A stretch of DNA of 64,000 nucleotides, taken from the NCBI GenBank assembly GCA_009760855.2, contig WPIO01000104.1, forward strand, positions 1,223,501-1,287,500, read 5' to 3'. Below, one piece after another: positions 1-17,376 of the stretch. The position numbers and the translations under genes were made by a program. The notes under the pieces are model-generated. The model made no database searches. It was not told where the DNA came from and worked only from the letters and a program-made list of their open reading frames with translations. Position 1 is the first letter of the stretch. Each line of letters opens with the position of its first letter. The stretch comes from Cristatella mucedo (taxonomy: Eukaryota; Bryozoa; Phylactolaemata; Cristatellidae).

Positions 1-6292
<6,292 letters not shown>

Positions 6293-6319
6293 TCGAAGCA
6301 GGCTGCACAGTGTAGTCTC

Positions 6320-6422
6320 ATATCAGCATGATTTTACTTACCATTTAATTGCATTTCCCTTTGCAGCAAATGTAAAGTGCCTAGAAAGAGATTAAGTTCT
6401 CTGTGGGTGCTTTATCAAGTAC

Positions 6423-6453
<31 letters not shown>

Positions 6454-6455
6454 CC
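6320..6455 (+). mobile_element. LINE-1 3' tail
   Basis: TTTCCCTTTGCAGCAAATG, TAAAGTGCCTAGAAAGAGAT, TAAGTTCTCTGTGGGTGC, then (ATT)n at 6424-6451: the characteristic 3' end of the resident L2-like LINE. Confidence 0.85.
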
Positions 6456-6579
6456 TGGTAGCATGGTCGCCTTTCATCTGGCTGACTGCCTGGTGCAAGT
6501 TTTCTGCAGAAATCGCTGGATTGGAAGGCGGCTCGATCTCATTGGCTGGGGCTCGATCTCTCGTACCTAGCTGAACTGC

Positions 6580-6997
6580 TGCATCAGTTTCAGCCTGTTC
6601 GCGCCGTCAGGTCCTGTGTGGACAATAAATTAGCTGTCCCATTCCTCCGCTTAAAGACAGTTGGCGACTGAAGCTTTAGCTCTGCAGGTCCTAGACTGTG
6701 GAACTCGCTTCCACAATTCTTATGCAACAACTACTCTCCAACTGCCGACTATGGCACATCTTTTTCAGCAGTCCTGAACTGCTACTTCTATGCTACTCAC
6801 TACCTCAACTGCTCTCCTGACTCTGCTATGCTTCCCACTTTCTCTTTGTTGCGTGAGACAAAGTCTGTTGGCTACCGAATGCGTACCGAAAGCCGCTTAG
6901 GCTGTGAGTGCGCTATACAAAACTCTCCTGCGTAACACCCACATGGTCTTTATGACTTTGTGGAGTTACTGACGGAGATACATTACATTACATTGGA
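6580..6997 (+). mobile_element. LINE-2 3' end (second LINE family)
   Basis: Conceptual translation contains NKLAVPFLRLKTVGD and SSAGPRLWNSLPQFL, a C-terminal signature common in CR1/L2-group LINE ORFs, with stops. The 3' end is GTGCGCTATACAAAACTCTC, GTAACACCCACATGG, then an ACATTACATT tail. Relatives lie at 28.8, 35.6-36.1 and 61.5 kb on the minus strand. Confidence 0.7.
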
Positions 6998-7092
6998 AGG
7001 GGGCTCGATCTCATTGGCTATTGTCATTGACTTGGGGCCGGCGTGCTCGACTGCGTTGGAACGACAGTTATCGATGTGAAGTCGTCTCCTTG

Positions 7093-7299
7093 CTATGCTT
7101 CGTCGTCCAGCTCGTTGACCACGTGAACAGCCAGTGACTTGTTCTCGTTGAAGGCGGGGTCTCGACGTTGAGCCAGTAAACGGCCCGAGCTTCTGCCGAT
7201 ACGAGAAGCAAGGAGTCGCACCACCGGCATGAGTGAATGCTCGTCGACCATGATCGACCGGCGGTTGCTCGGTAAAAGCCCAGCTCGTGACCTGAGCAA
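7093..7299 (-). other. Unrecognised 68-codon ORF
   Basis: This antisense ORF (LRSRAGLLPSNRR ... LAVHVVNELDDEA) is not made of simple repeats and is preceded on its own strand by TTTGCAG. I recognise no family. It may be a fragment of an old transposon or a chance ORF. Confidence 0.2.
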
Positions 7300-7310
7300 A
7301 TGATCTGCAA

Positions 7311-7995
7311 ACGAAACTGAATTCCTATGCTTTTATGCCATTACTATTAATAGCCTCTCGAATAGGCTGTATAGTACGAGCACTATAGTACGTTATTTTA
7401 TGTTGCAAATAAATGAGCCGATTTATTTGGAAATACGCCTACCGTCATTCTAAAATGTCCATGCGGCTTAAAGCTAGCCAGTCAAATGCAGCCAAACGCA
7501 ATCGATACTGCCTAAATGCGTATTAACCTTATAGCCGTGAAATCGATGCACATAAACTGAATCCACTCTTACAAAAAAGTAGTTTGTTCCTCGCTTACGT
7601 CGTTTAAACAAAAATAGTGTTTCGAGAGCTTCAAAATACTACTGGCTTCGATATTATCACTTCACTTAATTGAATGCACCAGATTAGAATTGGAAAAGTG
7701 TTGAAAGTTGAATCTACGATTAGACTTCAACCTTAAATAGTTTTAATAGAGATTTATCCCAGGTCTAGCTTTGGGTCACGTTAAGCTTGGCATGAAGAAT
7801 TGACCGAGAGCCTGGCAAGAGCAGATCCCCGGCGCCTCATTGGCACCAGAAGTAAGCCGGCTGATGCCTGCCAGGAACACCCGAAGCGATGCTGACTCTG
7901 CAGAGTGACTAGCTCTAAAACCAGAGTGGACCTTACTTGCTAGGTTTGACATGTCAATATAGCAGTTCAGCTGGTCTGCCAAGACTCGTTCCAGT
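7311..7995. other. No recognised feature
   Basis: AT-richer sequence without a convincing exon; I see nothing assignable. Confidence 0.4.
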
Positions 7996-8394
7996 TTAAT
8001 AATATGATAGTAATAATGCATTTGATGTAGCACCTTCATAGAACTCAATCTCTTTCTAGGCCCTTTACATTTGCTTCAAAGGAAGCACGATCGAATGGTT
8101 AGTGGTAGAGTGCTCAATAACAACATGAGTAACATGGTTAGGGGTGACATGCACAGTATCAACTTGTAAACGTGGTTAGTGGCAGCATGCACAGTGTCAG
8201 CAGACATAAGCACATAAAAGGTTGAATCACAAGGACCCACTAAATGCTGTGATAAATAGGTGCGTTTTTAATTTCTTTTTAAATATGGTCAAGTCAGGGG
8301 ATGTTGTGACGCAAGTCGGAAGCGAGTTCTAGGCTAATCTTGATACTTCTGGCTTCTTTTCACAATCAAGCTCTGATTAGCCCTTATCAGCCGT

Positions 8395-8575
8395 AGCTGA
8401 CGTGGCCTTTACAGAGGCCTGTTGACCTAGGTCCACGTTATATGCAGCCAATCAGCAGTGGTCTGCAGCTACGAAAATATCCGCGGTGTCCTGAGTCAAG
8501 TCAGGGCTGCACTGCAGGTCAAGGTGAATCGCCAGATACAATGGCTGTGAAGCAGATTCAGCCAACATCACTGAC
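8395..8575 (+). mobile_element. Dispersed repeat C, copy 1
   Basis: CAGCCAATCAGCAGTGGTCT ... CAATGGCTGTGAAGCAGATT, CAGCCAACAT matches 38.82-38.99 kb. Both copies sit inside LINE-1 bodies. Class unknown. Confidence 0.6.
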
Positions 8576-9040
8576 TAAACAAGCCCAAATGTTGGCAGTA
8601 ATATGTAGCTGAAAGTAGGCAAACTTGACTGTGGATCTGATGTGATCGTCTAATGAAAGGTCACTTTGAAACATGACACTTAAATTTCGTTTAGATTCAA
8701 AAGGAGATATGCTGGCAGAGCCAATTTTAGCATTAGCCTTTCCAATTTCTGAATCACACTTGGTTTGCCAATAACTAGTAAGTTAGTTTTATCATTCAAT
8801 TAAAGAAAATTTTCTGCGATCCATGTGCGGATGTCATCAATGCATGCAGCAAGAGAGTTGAGAGAATTCGCCGTGGTGGAGGGATCAAAGCAAAGGTACA
8901 ACTGAGTGTCATCTGCATAGAAGTGAAAGCCTAGATTATGCCTTGCAATCACATCGGCAAGAGGGAGAGTATAAACCGTGAAAAGTACGGGACCAAGTAC
9001 GGAGCTCTGAGGTACCCCATATTTCAGAGGTTCCTCGGAT

Positions 9041-9182
9041 GCCAAGCTGGTTTGGTCCAGCGGTTAAGTAGCTCGCCCCGACCAAGGTGTGGCTGAGGTA
9101 GTGGGCTCGAACCCAGGCATATGTGAAGTTCCTGAATATAGATTAAGTTCTCTTCGGTTGCTATACAAGTGAATTATATTTT
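9041..9182 (+). mobile_element. SINE-B inserted in a LINE
   Basis: AAGCTGGTTTGGTCCAGCGG, TTAAGTAGCTCGCCCCGACC, GGGCTCGAACCCAGG (B box), then AGATTAAGTTCTCTTCGG and GCTATACAAGTGAATTATAT. It interrupts the RT reading frame of the 8-10 kb LINE. Confidence 0.88.
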
Positions 9183-10176
9183 TTTGTCCATTCACATCAA
9201 TACTGCAGAGTCTCTCACTGATAGGATAGTGATAGGATCTGAACCATTGCAATGCAGTGCCAGTGATCTGCAGGAGAGATGAGAGACATTCAAGAAAGAC
9301 TTGGTGATAAATAGTATCAAAAGCTGCTGAAAGATCGAGCAAAACAAACACTCTACCTAAGCCTGCATTCCTAAATAGGCCATTATAAACCCGAAGCAAT
9401 GGTTACTCTGTGGAGTGTCTTTGATAGGAAGGGTTTAGCATTTAATATTAGAAGAGAGACTGAGTGGAAGTTGCTCAAGTTCTCTTGGTCTAGTGTGGCT
9501 TTTTTAAGTAGTGGCCATACTTTTTTTTTAAGTGCCGGGACACGACCTGAGGCTAAGGGCAAGAAGATCTAGCAGTAGGGCAGTAAGGATAGGAATCTCG
9601 AGGACTGGTAATCTTCTTTGACTGGGAGATGAATTGCAGGATGAGGTCACTCGTGGCCTCCTTGAGTGTAGACATAAAGGTGCTGCACGGAATTGAGGGA
9701 GACGAGTCTTGCTGGGTTGTTATTTAGGGATATGAGTTCAGACGAGATGCTGCTGCTACCTTAGGTATGGACTCTGTGATCTTGTCTATAAGCCAAAGAA
9801 GCGATCAACTAGATCACCACATGGATCACTTGGTAGGAAGCTAAGCTGGGAGCGGTTAAGGAAATAATTGTTCGCAGACATCAGCATTTTTGGATTTTGC
9901 GTCTGTAATTCGACAATATTTTTATAGAAGCAAGACTTAGTTTTTTGCTAGGATCGATTGGTAGGATCTACAGTAGTCTTCGTATGCCTGCCGATGGACT
10001 GTCAGTCCTGATCTTGTGTATGCTTTCTCAAGCTTTCGCTTAGTAGACATAGTTTAATGTCTGCTGTAAGCCAAAGGCTGTCTGGGCGAGGGCGAGCAGT
10101 GCCCTTAGTCAGAGGTGCAAACTCGTCTAGCATGTCAGCTCGGGACGTCGCTTGTAATCCGAAGAGGACGGGTGAA

Positions 10177-10385
10177 TCAGTGCGAAGGCTTCATTGGCAA
10201 AGGATCTCTTCCCCTGGATCAAGAAAGCTTTTGGAGGTCAGTGCAGGTCAGAAAGAGGTCAGTGCGAAGGCTTCATTGGCAAAGAATCTGCCCCTGAATC
10301 AAGAAAGCCTTCGGAGGTCATAGCAGGTTATAAAGAGGTCAGAAAGAGACCAGTTCGAAGGCTTCTTTGGCAAATGATCCGAGCC
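10177..10385 (+). repeat. Tandem repeat, three copies, period 82-91 bp
   Basis: The segment starting GCGAAGGCTTCATTGGCAAA recurs at 10,181, 10,263 and (as TTCGAAGGCTTCTTTGG) 10,354, each followed by a CCCCTGAATCAAGAAAGC-like block in the first two. Confidence 0.85.
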
Positions 10386-11085
10386 CCTCCCCCCTTCCTT
10401 CGGTCGGTTCGGTCATAAGGTAGTGAACTCATTTCTGGAGTTCATACGAAGATCGGCTGCTTCACTCTCTTTTATTAATGACACGCTGCTCATTCGTTAA
10501 CATCGTTATTGGTTGTTTAGGTACTTACACACTCACCTAGCAAGCGCTGCCCATGCGAGAGGGCAGGGGGTGAGCCAGGATTTTTAGGTTGAGGGAGCAA
10601 TTTTTAATTATTGGCAATATTTATTGCTACCTGCAGTGGTCAAGTGGCTATTTCGGTAGCCCAGCCTAAATGCAATTGCAATAATCGAGAGAGCCGAGAG
10701 ACTGCCAAATGTATTATTATTATTATTATTACTAACATTATTACTATTAACCAAACTAAGGAGCTAACCTGCTGCTGATCAAGCGTTGAAAGGACACGCT
10801 TAAGCTCAGTCAGGGCGAGTTCCTTTTTGGTATTGCAACGCCCGGCTAAACTTAGTGCCGCGGAATTCCGCAGAATTTCGGCGCCTCGAGTACAGTTGCC
10901 GGACCCAGTATCTCGCGCCTCGATCGGTCAACCGACCGGAAGTATCCCGATCGAGAGAGCGCTGAGTCCTGCTACGCCGGGTCCTACCGTGATCGCCATG
11001 CTGCTCCGAGAATACTTTTCGGCGAAAGCCGGTAGCTGCCGCCGCCGTCGACGCCGTGACAGGTGTGTGACAGCCCTTGCTTGCA

Positions 11086-11123
<38 letters not shown>

Positions 11124-11414
11124 AGGGCAGATGGTACGCTTGCTTCATACTTTCTGATAATTTGACTTTTCGCTCGCTCTCGAACCTCGCTCTGGCTTTC
11201 AAGTCGCGGACATGAAACCGAGCGCGACGAGCTTTTCCGGCGGAAAGCATCGACCGCCCCGGTCATGTGACCTGTGACCTGCCCACCGCGATCCCCATAG
11301 CTTCGCCTCCTTAAATCGTTTGGGCTGCCAGTCCCCTGCGCCTGGCCAGCATATAACCGCCGACCGCGTGCAAGGCATCGTCACCTAGCTGCAGAGCCGT
11401 AAATCGCCCTGCCT
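10386..11414. other. No gene recognised; (CGG)n at 11,088-11,121
   Basis: From 10.8 kb the sequence becomes CpG-rich around a pure (CGG)n run of about 34 bp. Open frames across it are Arg/Ala repeats and I do not call a gene. A CpG-island promoter is possible but unproven. Confidence 0.35.
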
Positions 11415-11827
11415 TAACCCATATGTGTAGACGAGTTTCAGGGGTAAGAGGCTATTTCCCGCCAAGCCCCGCCATAGGGCCGCGCTGCCGCTCGCCGTGC
11501 CGCTGAGCTAGGGTAAGACGAGAGGCCGTCAGGTTAGACCTCTTTATAACATCGCATGCGCTAGCAACAACAGAGGAACTAAACAAGTCCACAGGGGAAG
11601 GTCCTATACAAGGTACACTATAGGGGAGCAAGACGACGCAGCAAGCACGAACAGACGTGTTAGTCGGTCAGTCCCGCCGCTGTACCGACTCGGAATCCAA
11701 CAGTACGAGCATACGCCGTAAAAGTCGAGTAACTGCTTGGCTAGTCGGAGTTGACGTCTACCACAGTCAAAAGCTGCTTCCGCCGAAAGACGCCAAATCT
11801 CGGGGGGATGGGCGGGGCCACGAACAG
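11415..11827 (+). mobile_element. GC-rich dispersed element D, copy 1, 5' half
   Basis: Closely resembles 15,265-15,690: shared blocks CGCTGCCGCTCGCC, GAGCTAGGGTAAGACGAG, GCAAGACGACGCAGCAAGC and AATCCAACAGTACGAGC. The copy is cut at 11,828 by a LINE-1 and resumes at about 13,966. Confidence 0.75.
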
Positions 11828-12579
11828 GATACACTCTCAAAATTGGCTCTGACAGCATATCGCCAGTTGAATCAGCTCAAAATCTAGGTGTCATATTCAT
11901 AAGCGACCTCTCGTTAGACGACCATATCAGCTCCACAGTCAAATCCGCCAATTTTCAGCTTCATAACATTGCTAAAAGTCGGGCTTGCTTAGATAATAAT
12001 ACCACGTCTAAGTTGGTCCATGCATTCGTGACATCCCGTCTCGACTTCTGCAACTCACTGCTTACTGGCCTACCAGCATGTGCGATCATACGATTGCAGC
12101 TGGTGCAAAACTCGGCAGCTAGGCTTGTCTGTCGTGAGCTTCGCAGTTGCCACGTTACTCCACTTCTCGCCGACCTGCACTGGCTACCAGTCAAGCAACG
12201 GATTGACTTCAAGGTTTTGTCGCTCACTTTTAGGTCCCTTCATTCTATGGCTCCAGCCTATCTCTCCGACATACGATCCACGATATCCCCTGACCTGACC
12301 ACATTTAAAAGGAACTTAAAACACACCTATTTAGGACAGCATTTAGTGGGTCCCTGTGATCCGTCCTTCATGTGCTTATGCGTGCTGACACTGTGCTTGC
12401 TGCCACTAACCACATTTGCATGCTGACCCTGTTCATGTCACCCCTAATCATTATATTCATTTTGTTTCTTTTTCAAGCATGATTTTACTCACCGTTTAAT
12501 TGCATTTCCCTTTGCAGCAAATGTAAAGCGCCTAGAAAGAGATTAAGTTCTCTGAGGGTGCTTTATCAAGTGCATTATT
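11828..12579 (+). mobile_element. LINE-1 3' portion
   Basis: Encodes LINE C-terminal blocks SRLDFCNSLLTGLPA, LQLVQNSAARLV, LADLHWLPVKQRIDFKVL and SMAPAYLSDI, typical of L2/CR1-group LINEs, then the 3' UTR and tail AAAGCGCCTAGAAAGAGATT, AAGTTCTCTGAGGGTGC. It is inserted into element D. Confidence 0.88.
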
Positions 12580-13946
12580 TGTGCTTCGATGCGCCTTGCA
12601 CGAAGAACGCCTTGCACGAAGAACGCCCGCACAGAACCAACACCAACAGTTTATTCTCCTACATAGCAGAGGGAGCACGACTTCACTCGCCCCTCTCCCC
12701 CCACTGAATCCCCTCCTCGCCCACGGCTGTTTTTGCCTGTGTTTTGACTGTGGTTACCGGCCTGTCCAAACCACACCACAGGCGGACCACAGCTTTGCAC
12801 TGTAACGCCGAAGGCTCGGCGGGGTAGGCTTGACCTGCCGCTTACCTAGCGGCGTAACCTAGCGCCTAATGCCGTTCGGTGCGCGCCCTCGCGCAATAAG
12901 CTGGCCGCCACGAAACGAGCGTTTCTGGCTGACCTGCTTACCGTTACTAAAGGGGTTCGTGAGTCCGCGGCGTGAATTGGAAAGCGAGACACACAAATTG
13001 GGGATTTTACTGAGCTTTACTCGCCAGCGCACAAAGTCGGTTCGCGTCTAGCTCAGTTTTATCTCCACACTTCTCGCACGCTCTCAACAGCACCAACACT
13101 CTTGCGGAGGGAATACTTCTCCACACTGAGCCCGAACCAGAGCCTAAACCCCTAACCGGAGAACTAGAACTCGGTTTCCACCAGTGCGGCAGGAATACTC
13201 CACACACGCCAACTACGTCTAGCTCGCACCGGCAAATCCCTATGCCGAGACTACGGGCTAGCGCGCACACACAAAACACGAAAGAAACACAAAATGCCAG
13301 CTCGGGCGCGATACGACCGTATTCGGTGGAGTCCACCGAATCCTCCTAGCGCTGTCTCGTCCTGTTCCGTCAATCGCCGGCGAACAGCCCACCCTCCTCC
13401 CTCGCTTTCAGAGAAACGAGTGCGACGGCGTCAAAGCCGGACCAAAGAAAAAAACCGTAAGACCAAGAGCGAGCGTCGCCCGACTCTTAAATACCTAGCT
13501 GAAACAATGGGGCAAGCGCCTAGTGGTATTGGGCCCGACACCCCGGCCCATTACGGCAAGGAATATAGGCCACTGGAAGGGCACCTCTGTCCAGCTTGAA
13601 TGGCGAATGGGTTCCAGACGATTCTTTCTTGGAACGAGTGAAGGTGGAGGTTGACAGGCCAGCCAACATCAATCAGCCGCTTCCGCGCGTACCGGACCAA
13701 TTCTAAAGGCCGAATCGCCACCGCTCGTCTCAGAGCTTCCTGGCTTGCTCTTAAGCGCTTCCTCTCTACCCGCACTGACGCTTCCTCTCTGGCCCACTGC
13801 TCCAGGACAAAGGAGCTCTAGCCCGGAACCGAACAGCTCTTGTTTGCGCTAAAACTCAGCCAAGGCCAGCCGCTACAGCACCACCGGTGATGCTCCTGAC
13901 AGCTGTTAACCGAAGGAGCGGTACCGGCCTGCATATACTCAGACCA
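12580..13946. mobile_element. LTR-like insertion inside a LINE tail
   Basis: The 1.37-kb GC-rich segment starts TGTGCTTCG and ends CAGACCA (TG...CA ends). It is flanked by CATTATT on both sides, inside the ATT tail of the LINE-1 at 11.8-12.6 kb. AATAAA occurs on the minus strand near 12,650. No coding domain is recognisable. A solo LTR is the simplest reading; a 7-bp target duplication is longer than usual for LTR elements, so another element class is possible. Confidence 0.5.
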
Positions 13947-13965
13947 CATTATTATTATTATTATA
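13947..13965 (+). repeat. (ATT)n, remnant of the LINE-1 tail
   Basis: The ATT repeat resumes here after the 12,580-13,946 insertion and then passes directly into element D. Confidence 0.7.
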
Positions 13966-14290
13966 CACGGGGAACGCGGCGGAATGAATATACAAGTCGC
14001 AACAACGAGCGTGCTATCCGACTCGTTGCCTTGCGTGGGTGGCCGCATCGCTGGAGCACGCCCGCACCCATCCAGGTGCATAACTCGGCGAGACCGGGAG
14101 CCTCCAACACCACGACTTACTCGGTCAACTTCTCCTACCCAAGAGCCCCGGTGACCTCTCGTCACCACACATCCGGCCATGCCATAGGTCAGACGCCGGC
14201 CTAGCCGGTGACCCTTGACGTATTATAGCCGTCCTGTCCCAGCCAACCAAGCCTAGCCTTGGTACATATCTATGCAAGCCTTCACCGCTT
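13966..14290 (+). mobile_element. GC-rich dispersed element D, copy 1, 3' half
   Basis: Matches 15,690-16,010: shared blocks CCAGGTGCATAACTCGGCGA, GACCGGGAGCCTCCAACACC, AAGAGCCCCGGTGACCTC and CGGCCTAGCCGGTGACCC. Confidence 0.75.
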
Positions 14291-14535
14291 TTCTGCGAAG
14301 CCATTCACCTTAAACCACGAATCTAAATCTAAACCACAAACTATTAATCGGCCAAACTGCTAATTTGCGAGAAAATCTAAACTTTTTTTATGCCAAACCG
14401 CCCACACCTGCGAAGCCAGGAATCTAAACCACAAGCCAACCGCAAACACGCAAACCAAAAGTATTAACTTGCCAACCCGCTAATCTGCGATAAAACTAAA
14501 ACCCTCAATCTGCCAAATCTGCTCGGCTGTCGCTC

Positions 14536-14586
14536 GGCTCTAAATCCTGCGCATGTAGCGACCCGCTACGCGCAGGATTTAGAGCC
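14536..14586. repeat. Perfect inverted repeat (17-bp arms)
   Basis: Arms 14,536-14,552 and 14,570-14,586 (GGCTCTAAATCCTGCGC and its complement); the loop itself contains GTAGCG/CGCTAC. Confidence 0.9.
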
Positions 14587-15011
14587 AAGTAACCGGTATA
14601 ACCTGCAAGCACTACCCTCCTGAAGAAGTCAGCACATCATCCGATCATCAGCAAGGACCGAGACAGCGCGCTAGAAGCAAAGCTTTGCCCTGAACCCTGG
14701 ACCTTGGCCACGAGCATGCGAAGGTCGCCTCCTATTGAGTGCAAATTCGCATTGGGCAATGCCAACCAGGGCGCTGTACGAACGTGTTATTATTATAATT
14801 ATTATTATTAAAACACCGACCAGCAATCGAAGGGCCTACTCGCGCACGTCGCTGGCCGTTTCGTGGAACCGAGAAGGATAGAATGCCTTCGCCTCCGCGG
14901 GGCTGGATAGGTGAGAGAAGCGTGTCGGCTATCCTATCGCCGACCGACTGCATTCACATGCCAGCGGCGGAAGGCAGCGACATCGAGCAGGCTGCCTCTT
15001 CAACCGCCGAA

Positions 15012-15046
<35 letters not shown>

Positions 15047-15057
15047 GATAAATATAA
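14587..15057. other. No gene recognised; (AT)n at 15,014-15,042
   Basis: Unassigned sequence with an ATT run near 14,788 and an AT dinucleotide repeat. Confidence 0.4.
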
Positions 15058-15061
15058 TAAT

Positions 15062-15236
15062 GCTATACAAATGAATTATATATATATATAATTCATTTGT
15101 ATAGCGCCCCAAGAGAACTTAATCTCTATTCAGGCGCTTCACATATGCCTCAGGGCTCGAGCCCACGGCCTCAGCAAGACCTTAGTCGGGGGCGAGCACC
15201 TTAACTGCTGGACCAGACCAGCTCGGCGCTCGACTA
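15062..15236 (-). mobile_element. SINE-B, with a second inverted tail
   Basis: Minus-strand SINE-B (GAGCTGGTCTGGTCCAGC, CAGTTAAGGTGCTCGCCCCC, GGGCTCGAGCCC region). Its tail abuts an inverted copy of the same tail, producing a perfect 44-bp palindrome at 15,062-15,105. Confidence 0.85.
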
Positions 15237-15264
15237 CGTGACACTCGCGCCCACACTTGGAGCT

Positions 15265-16010
15265 TTAATTTCGAAAGTGTGTAACCGGGTTCCAGGGGTC
15301 AAAGGCTAATTCCCGCCAAACCCGCCATCCTCCGGCCACGCTGCCGCTCGCCATGCCGCCGAGCTAGGGTAAGACGAGCGGCCGTCAGGTTACACATCTT
15401 TATAACGCATGCGCCAACAACAACAGGTGAACTAAACAAGTCTACAGGGAGGGTCCTATACACAATACACTACGTGGGCGCAAGACGACGCAGCAAGCGC
15501 GAACAAACGTGTTAGTTGGGGTCGGTCGGCTTCTGCAGTCCTGTCGTTGTACCGACTCCGAATCCAACAGTACGAGCGTACGCCGTCCAAAACCCGGCTG
15601 GCTGAGTAACTGCTGGCTAGCCCGAGTCGACAACTACCACAGTCGTAAGCTTCCACCGAAAGACGCCAACACACGGGGGTCACGAACATGCTACACGGGG
15701 AAAGCGGAATAAAAACAAGTCAACAACGAGCGAGCTATCCAGCTCCGCTCGGGCCTCGGGTACTCATTCCCTTGCGTGCGTGGCAGCATCGCCGGAGCAC
15801 GCCTGCACGAATCCAGGTGCATAACTCGGCGAGACCGGGAGCCTCCAACACCACGACTTACTTGACCAACTTCCCGTACCCAAGAGCCCCGGTGACCTCA
15901 CGTCACCGGCTACATCCGGCCATGCCGTAGGGTCCGACCCCGGCCTAGCCGGTGACCCTAACCCTCACTTTAGCCGTCCGGTCCCAGCCAACCGAACCCA
16001 GCCTGGGTAC
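15265..16010 (+). mobile_element. GC-rich dispersed element D, copy 2 (uninterrupted)
   Basis: About 745 bp, homologous end to end to 11,415-11,827 plus 13,966-14,290. It shows what copy 1 looked like before the LINE insertion. No ORF of known family. Confidence 0.75.
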
Positions 16011-16149
16011 AAGTGTACCAACAATTTCGACGATGGTATGCAGCGGCGGCGGCGGGGGGGGGGTTGGTCTCGAGGGGGCGGGGTTCGAGGATCGAGTACG
16101 CCGCAGCGACTGCGCCGCCGTCCAGCTTCGCCGTCTCGCCGATCGCGGC

Positions 16150-16376
16150 TCCAAAACTTGTGCTGATGCGTGCTGACATTGTGCATGCTGTCTCTAAACA
16201 TACTTGCATGCTGACCATGTGCACGTCACCCTCTAACCATGTTGTTCGAGTCGTTTATTGAGCATGCTGCCACTAACCATTCGATCGTGCTTCCTTTGCA
16301 GCAAATTTAAAGAGTCTAGAAAAAGATTTGAGTTCTCTCGGGGGTGCTGTATCAAATGTATTATTATTATTACTAC
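16150..16376 (+). mobile_element. LINE-1 3' tail
   Basis: TGATGCGTGCTGACATTGTG, CATTCGATCGTGCTTCC, CAGCAAATTTAAAGAGTCTA, then ATTATTATTATTA: the LINE-1 3' UTR and tail. Confidence 0.85.
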
Positions 16377-16429
16377 AAAACGGATACGTCCCAGAGGCCT
16401 GCGCTGCTTGCAGTGGCTCGGAATGGGGG

Positions 16430-17063
16430 ACGGACTTGCATATCTCGTGTAGCGTCGTAATGGCGCGCGTACGCGGCTGGCCGCAGACTCGGCGCCCCGC
16501 CGAGTCTGCGGCCACCGGGCGCGAGGAGACCTCACGCGGTACCGGCCGCCGCGCCGGGCGGGCACATTTGTTCGTGACGTCACATCCGCTAAAGAGCTCG
16601 TTCCTGCAGCCCGCGCCGCACTTCTAGCCGCTCGGGGCGCGCGCGCTGTTGGCGCTACGGCGTCTTCGCGTGTCCCGCCGCAGTTGTCGCCGAGCGAGGG
16701 CTGAGGCTCCTGCGCGTTCAAAGCTTCGAGACCGCGACAGCGGGACTCGGTCGCTTCGCCGCTCGGTGCGTTCTGGTGGGTGCCGCCGCGCGCGCCCTTT
16801 CCGGCCGCCGGCCCGCTCGTTCGGGCGTCGCACTGCTGGCGACCGCGGCGCTCCCGCGTGTCGGCGCCGCTGGTCTCGCGGCTTGTTTGTGGCAGCGAGG
16901 TGTCGTCGTGCGTTTCGATGGTTTAATGAGAGAGTTGCGGAAGGCGCCGCGACCTCGCGTCGGCTGCTGCCGCCGCCTGCCCAGCTGCTCCAAGCTTCCG
17001 GCTGTCGCTTTGACGGCGCCTGCGGCGACCGCACGGCCGCCAGCGGCTTCAGCGCTCGCGCTA
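16430..17063. promoter_or_regulatory. CpG-rich block, possible promoter region
   Basis: About 600 bp with very dense CpG (many GCGC, CGCG, GCCGCC runs), bounded by a LINE tail and a microsatellite. The nearest + strand gene downstream is POU6F, whose proposed start codon is 4.7 kb away. No start site can be read from the sequence. Perfect inverted repeat at 16,478-16,514 (17-bp arms). Confidence 0.35.
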
Positions 17064-17129
17064 TGTCGCTCTCTCTCTCTTCTCTCTCTCTCTCGCGGTG
17101 CTCATCGCCCAGCGGGCACGAGAGAGAGC

Positions 17130-17197
<68 letters not shown>

Positions 17198-17217
17198 ACT
17201 ATAGAGAGAGACAGAGC

Positions 17218-17290
<73 letters not shown>

Positions 17291-17376
17291 CTACAGAGAG
17301 AGAGAGACAGAGCTATAGAGAGCGAGAGAGAAAGCTATAGAGAGAGAGAAAGCTATAGAGAGAGACAGAGAGAGAC
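17064..17376 (+). repeat. (CT)n then (GA)n microsatellite
   Basis: A short CT run (17,068-17,095) is followed by about 260 bp of GA repeat with GACAGAGCTA variants. The CT and GA runs are complementary, so the transcript could fold back on itself. Confidence 0.97.

Larger units (their letters stand above)
7996..10050 (-). mobile_element. L2/CR1-like LINE (LINE-1), 5'-truncated, interrupted
   Basis: On the minus strand, reverse-transcriptase blocks appear in order: RVFVLLDLSAAFDTI (about 9,300-9,390), SERLCSIDVNGQ, then GVPQSSVLGPVLFTVYTLPL and HFYADDTQLYLCFDP (8,800-9,045). YADD is the catalytic motif and DLSAAFDT the block-A motif of the jockey superfamily. The 3' end at 7,996-8,110 carries the standard LINE-1 tail in reverse. 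A SINE-B at 9,041-9,182 splits the RT frame, and a repeat at 8,395-8,575 (also found at 38.8 kb) lies inside. The copy is dead: frames are broken and no endonuclease was seen. Confidence 0.88.

Noticed and set aside
10827-11165. 112-codon ORF across the (CGG)n run
   Set aside because: Mostly a poly-Arg translation of the triplet repeat; no independent coding evidence.
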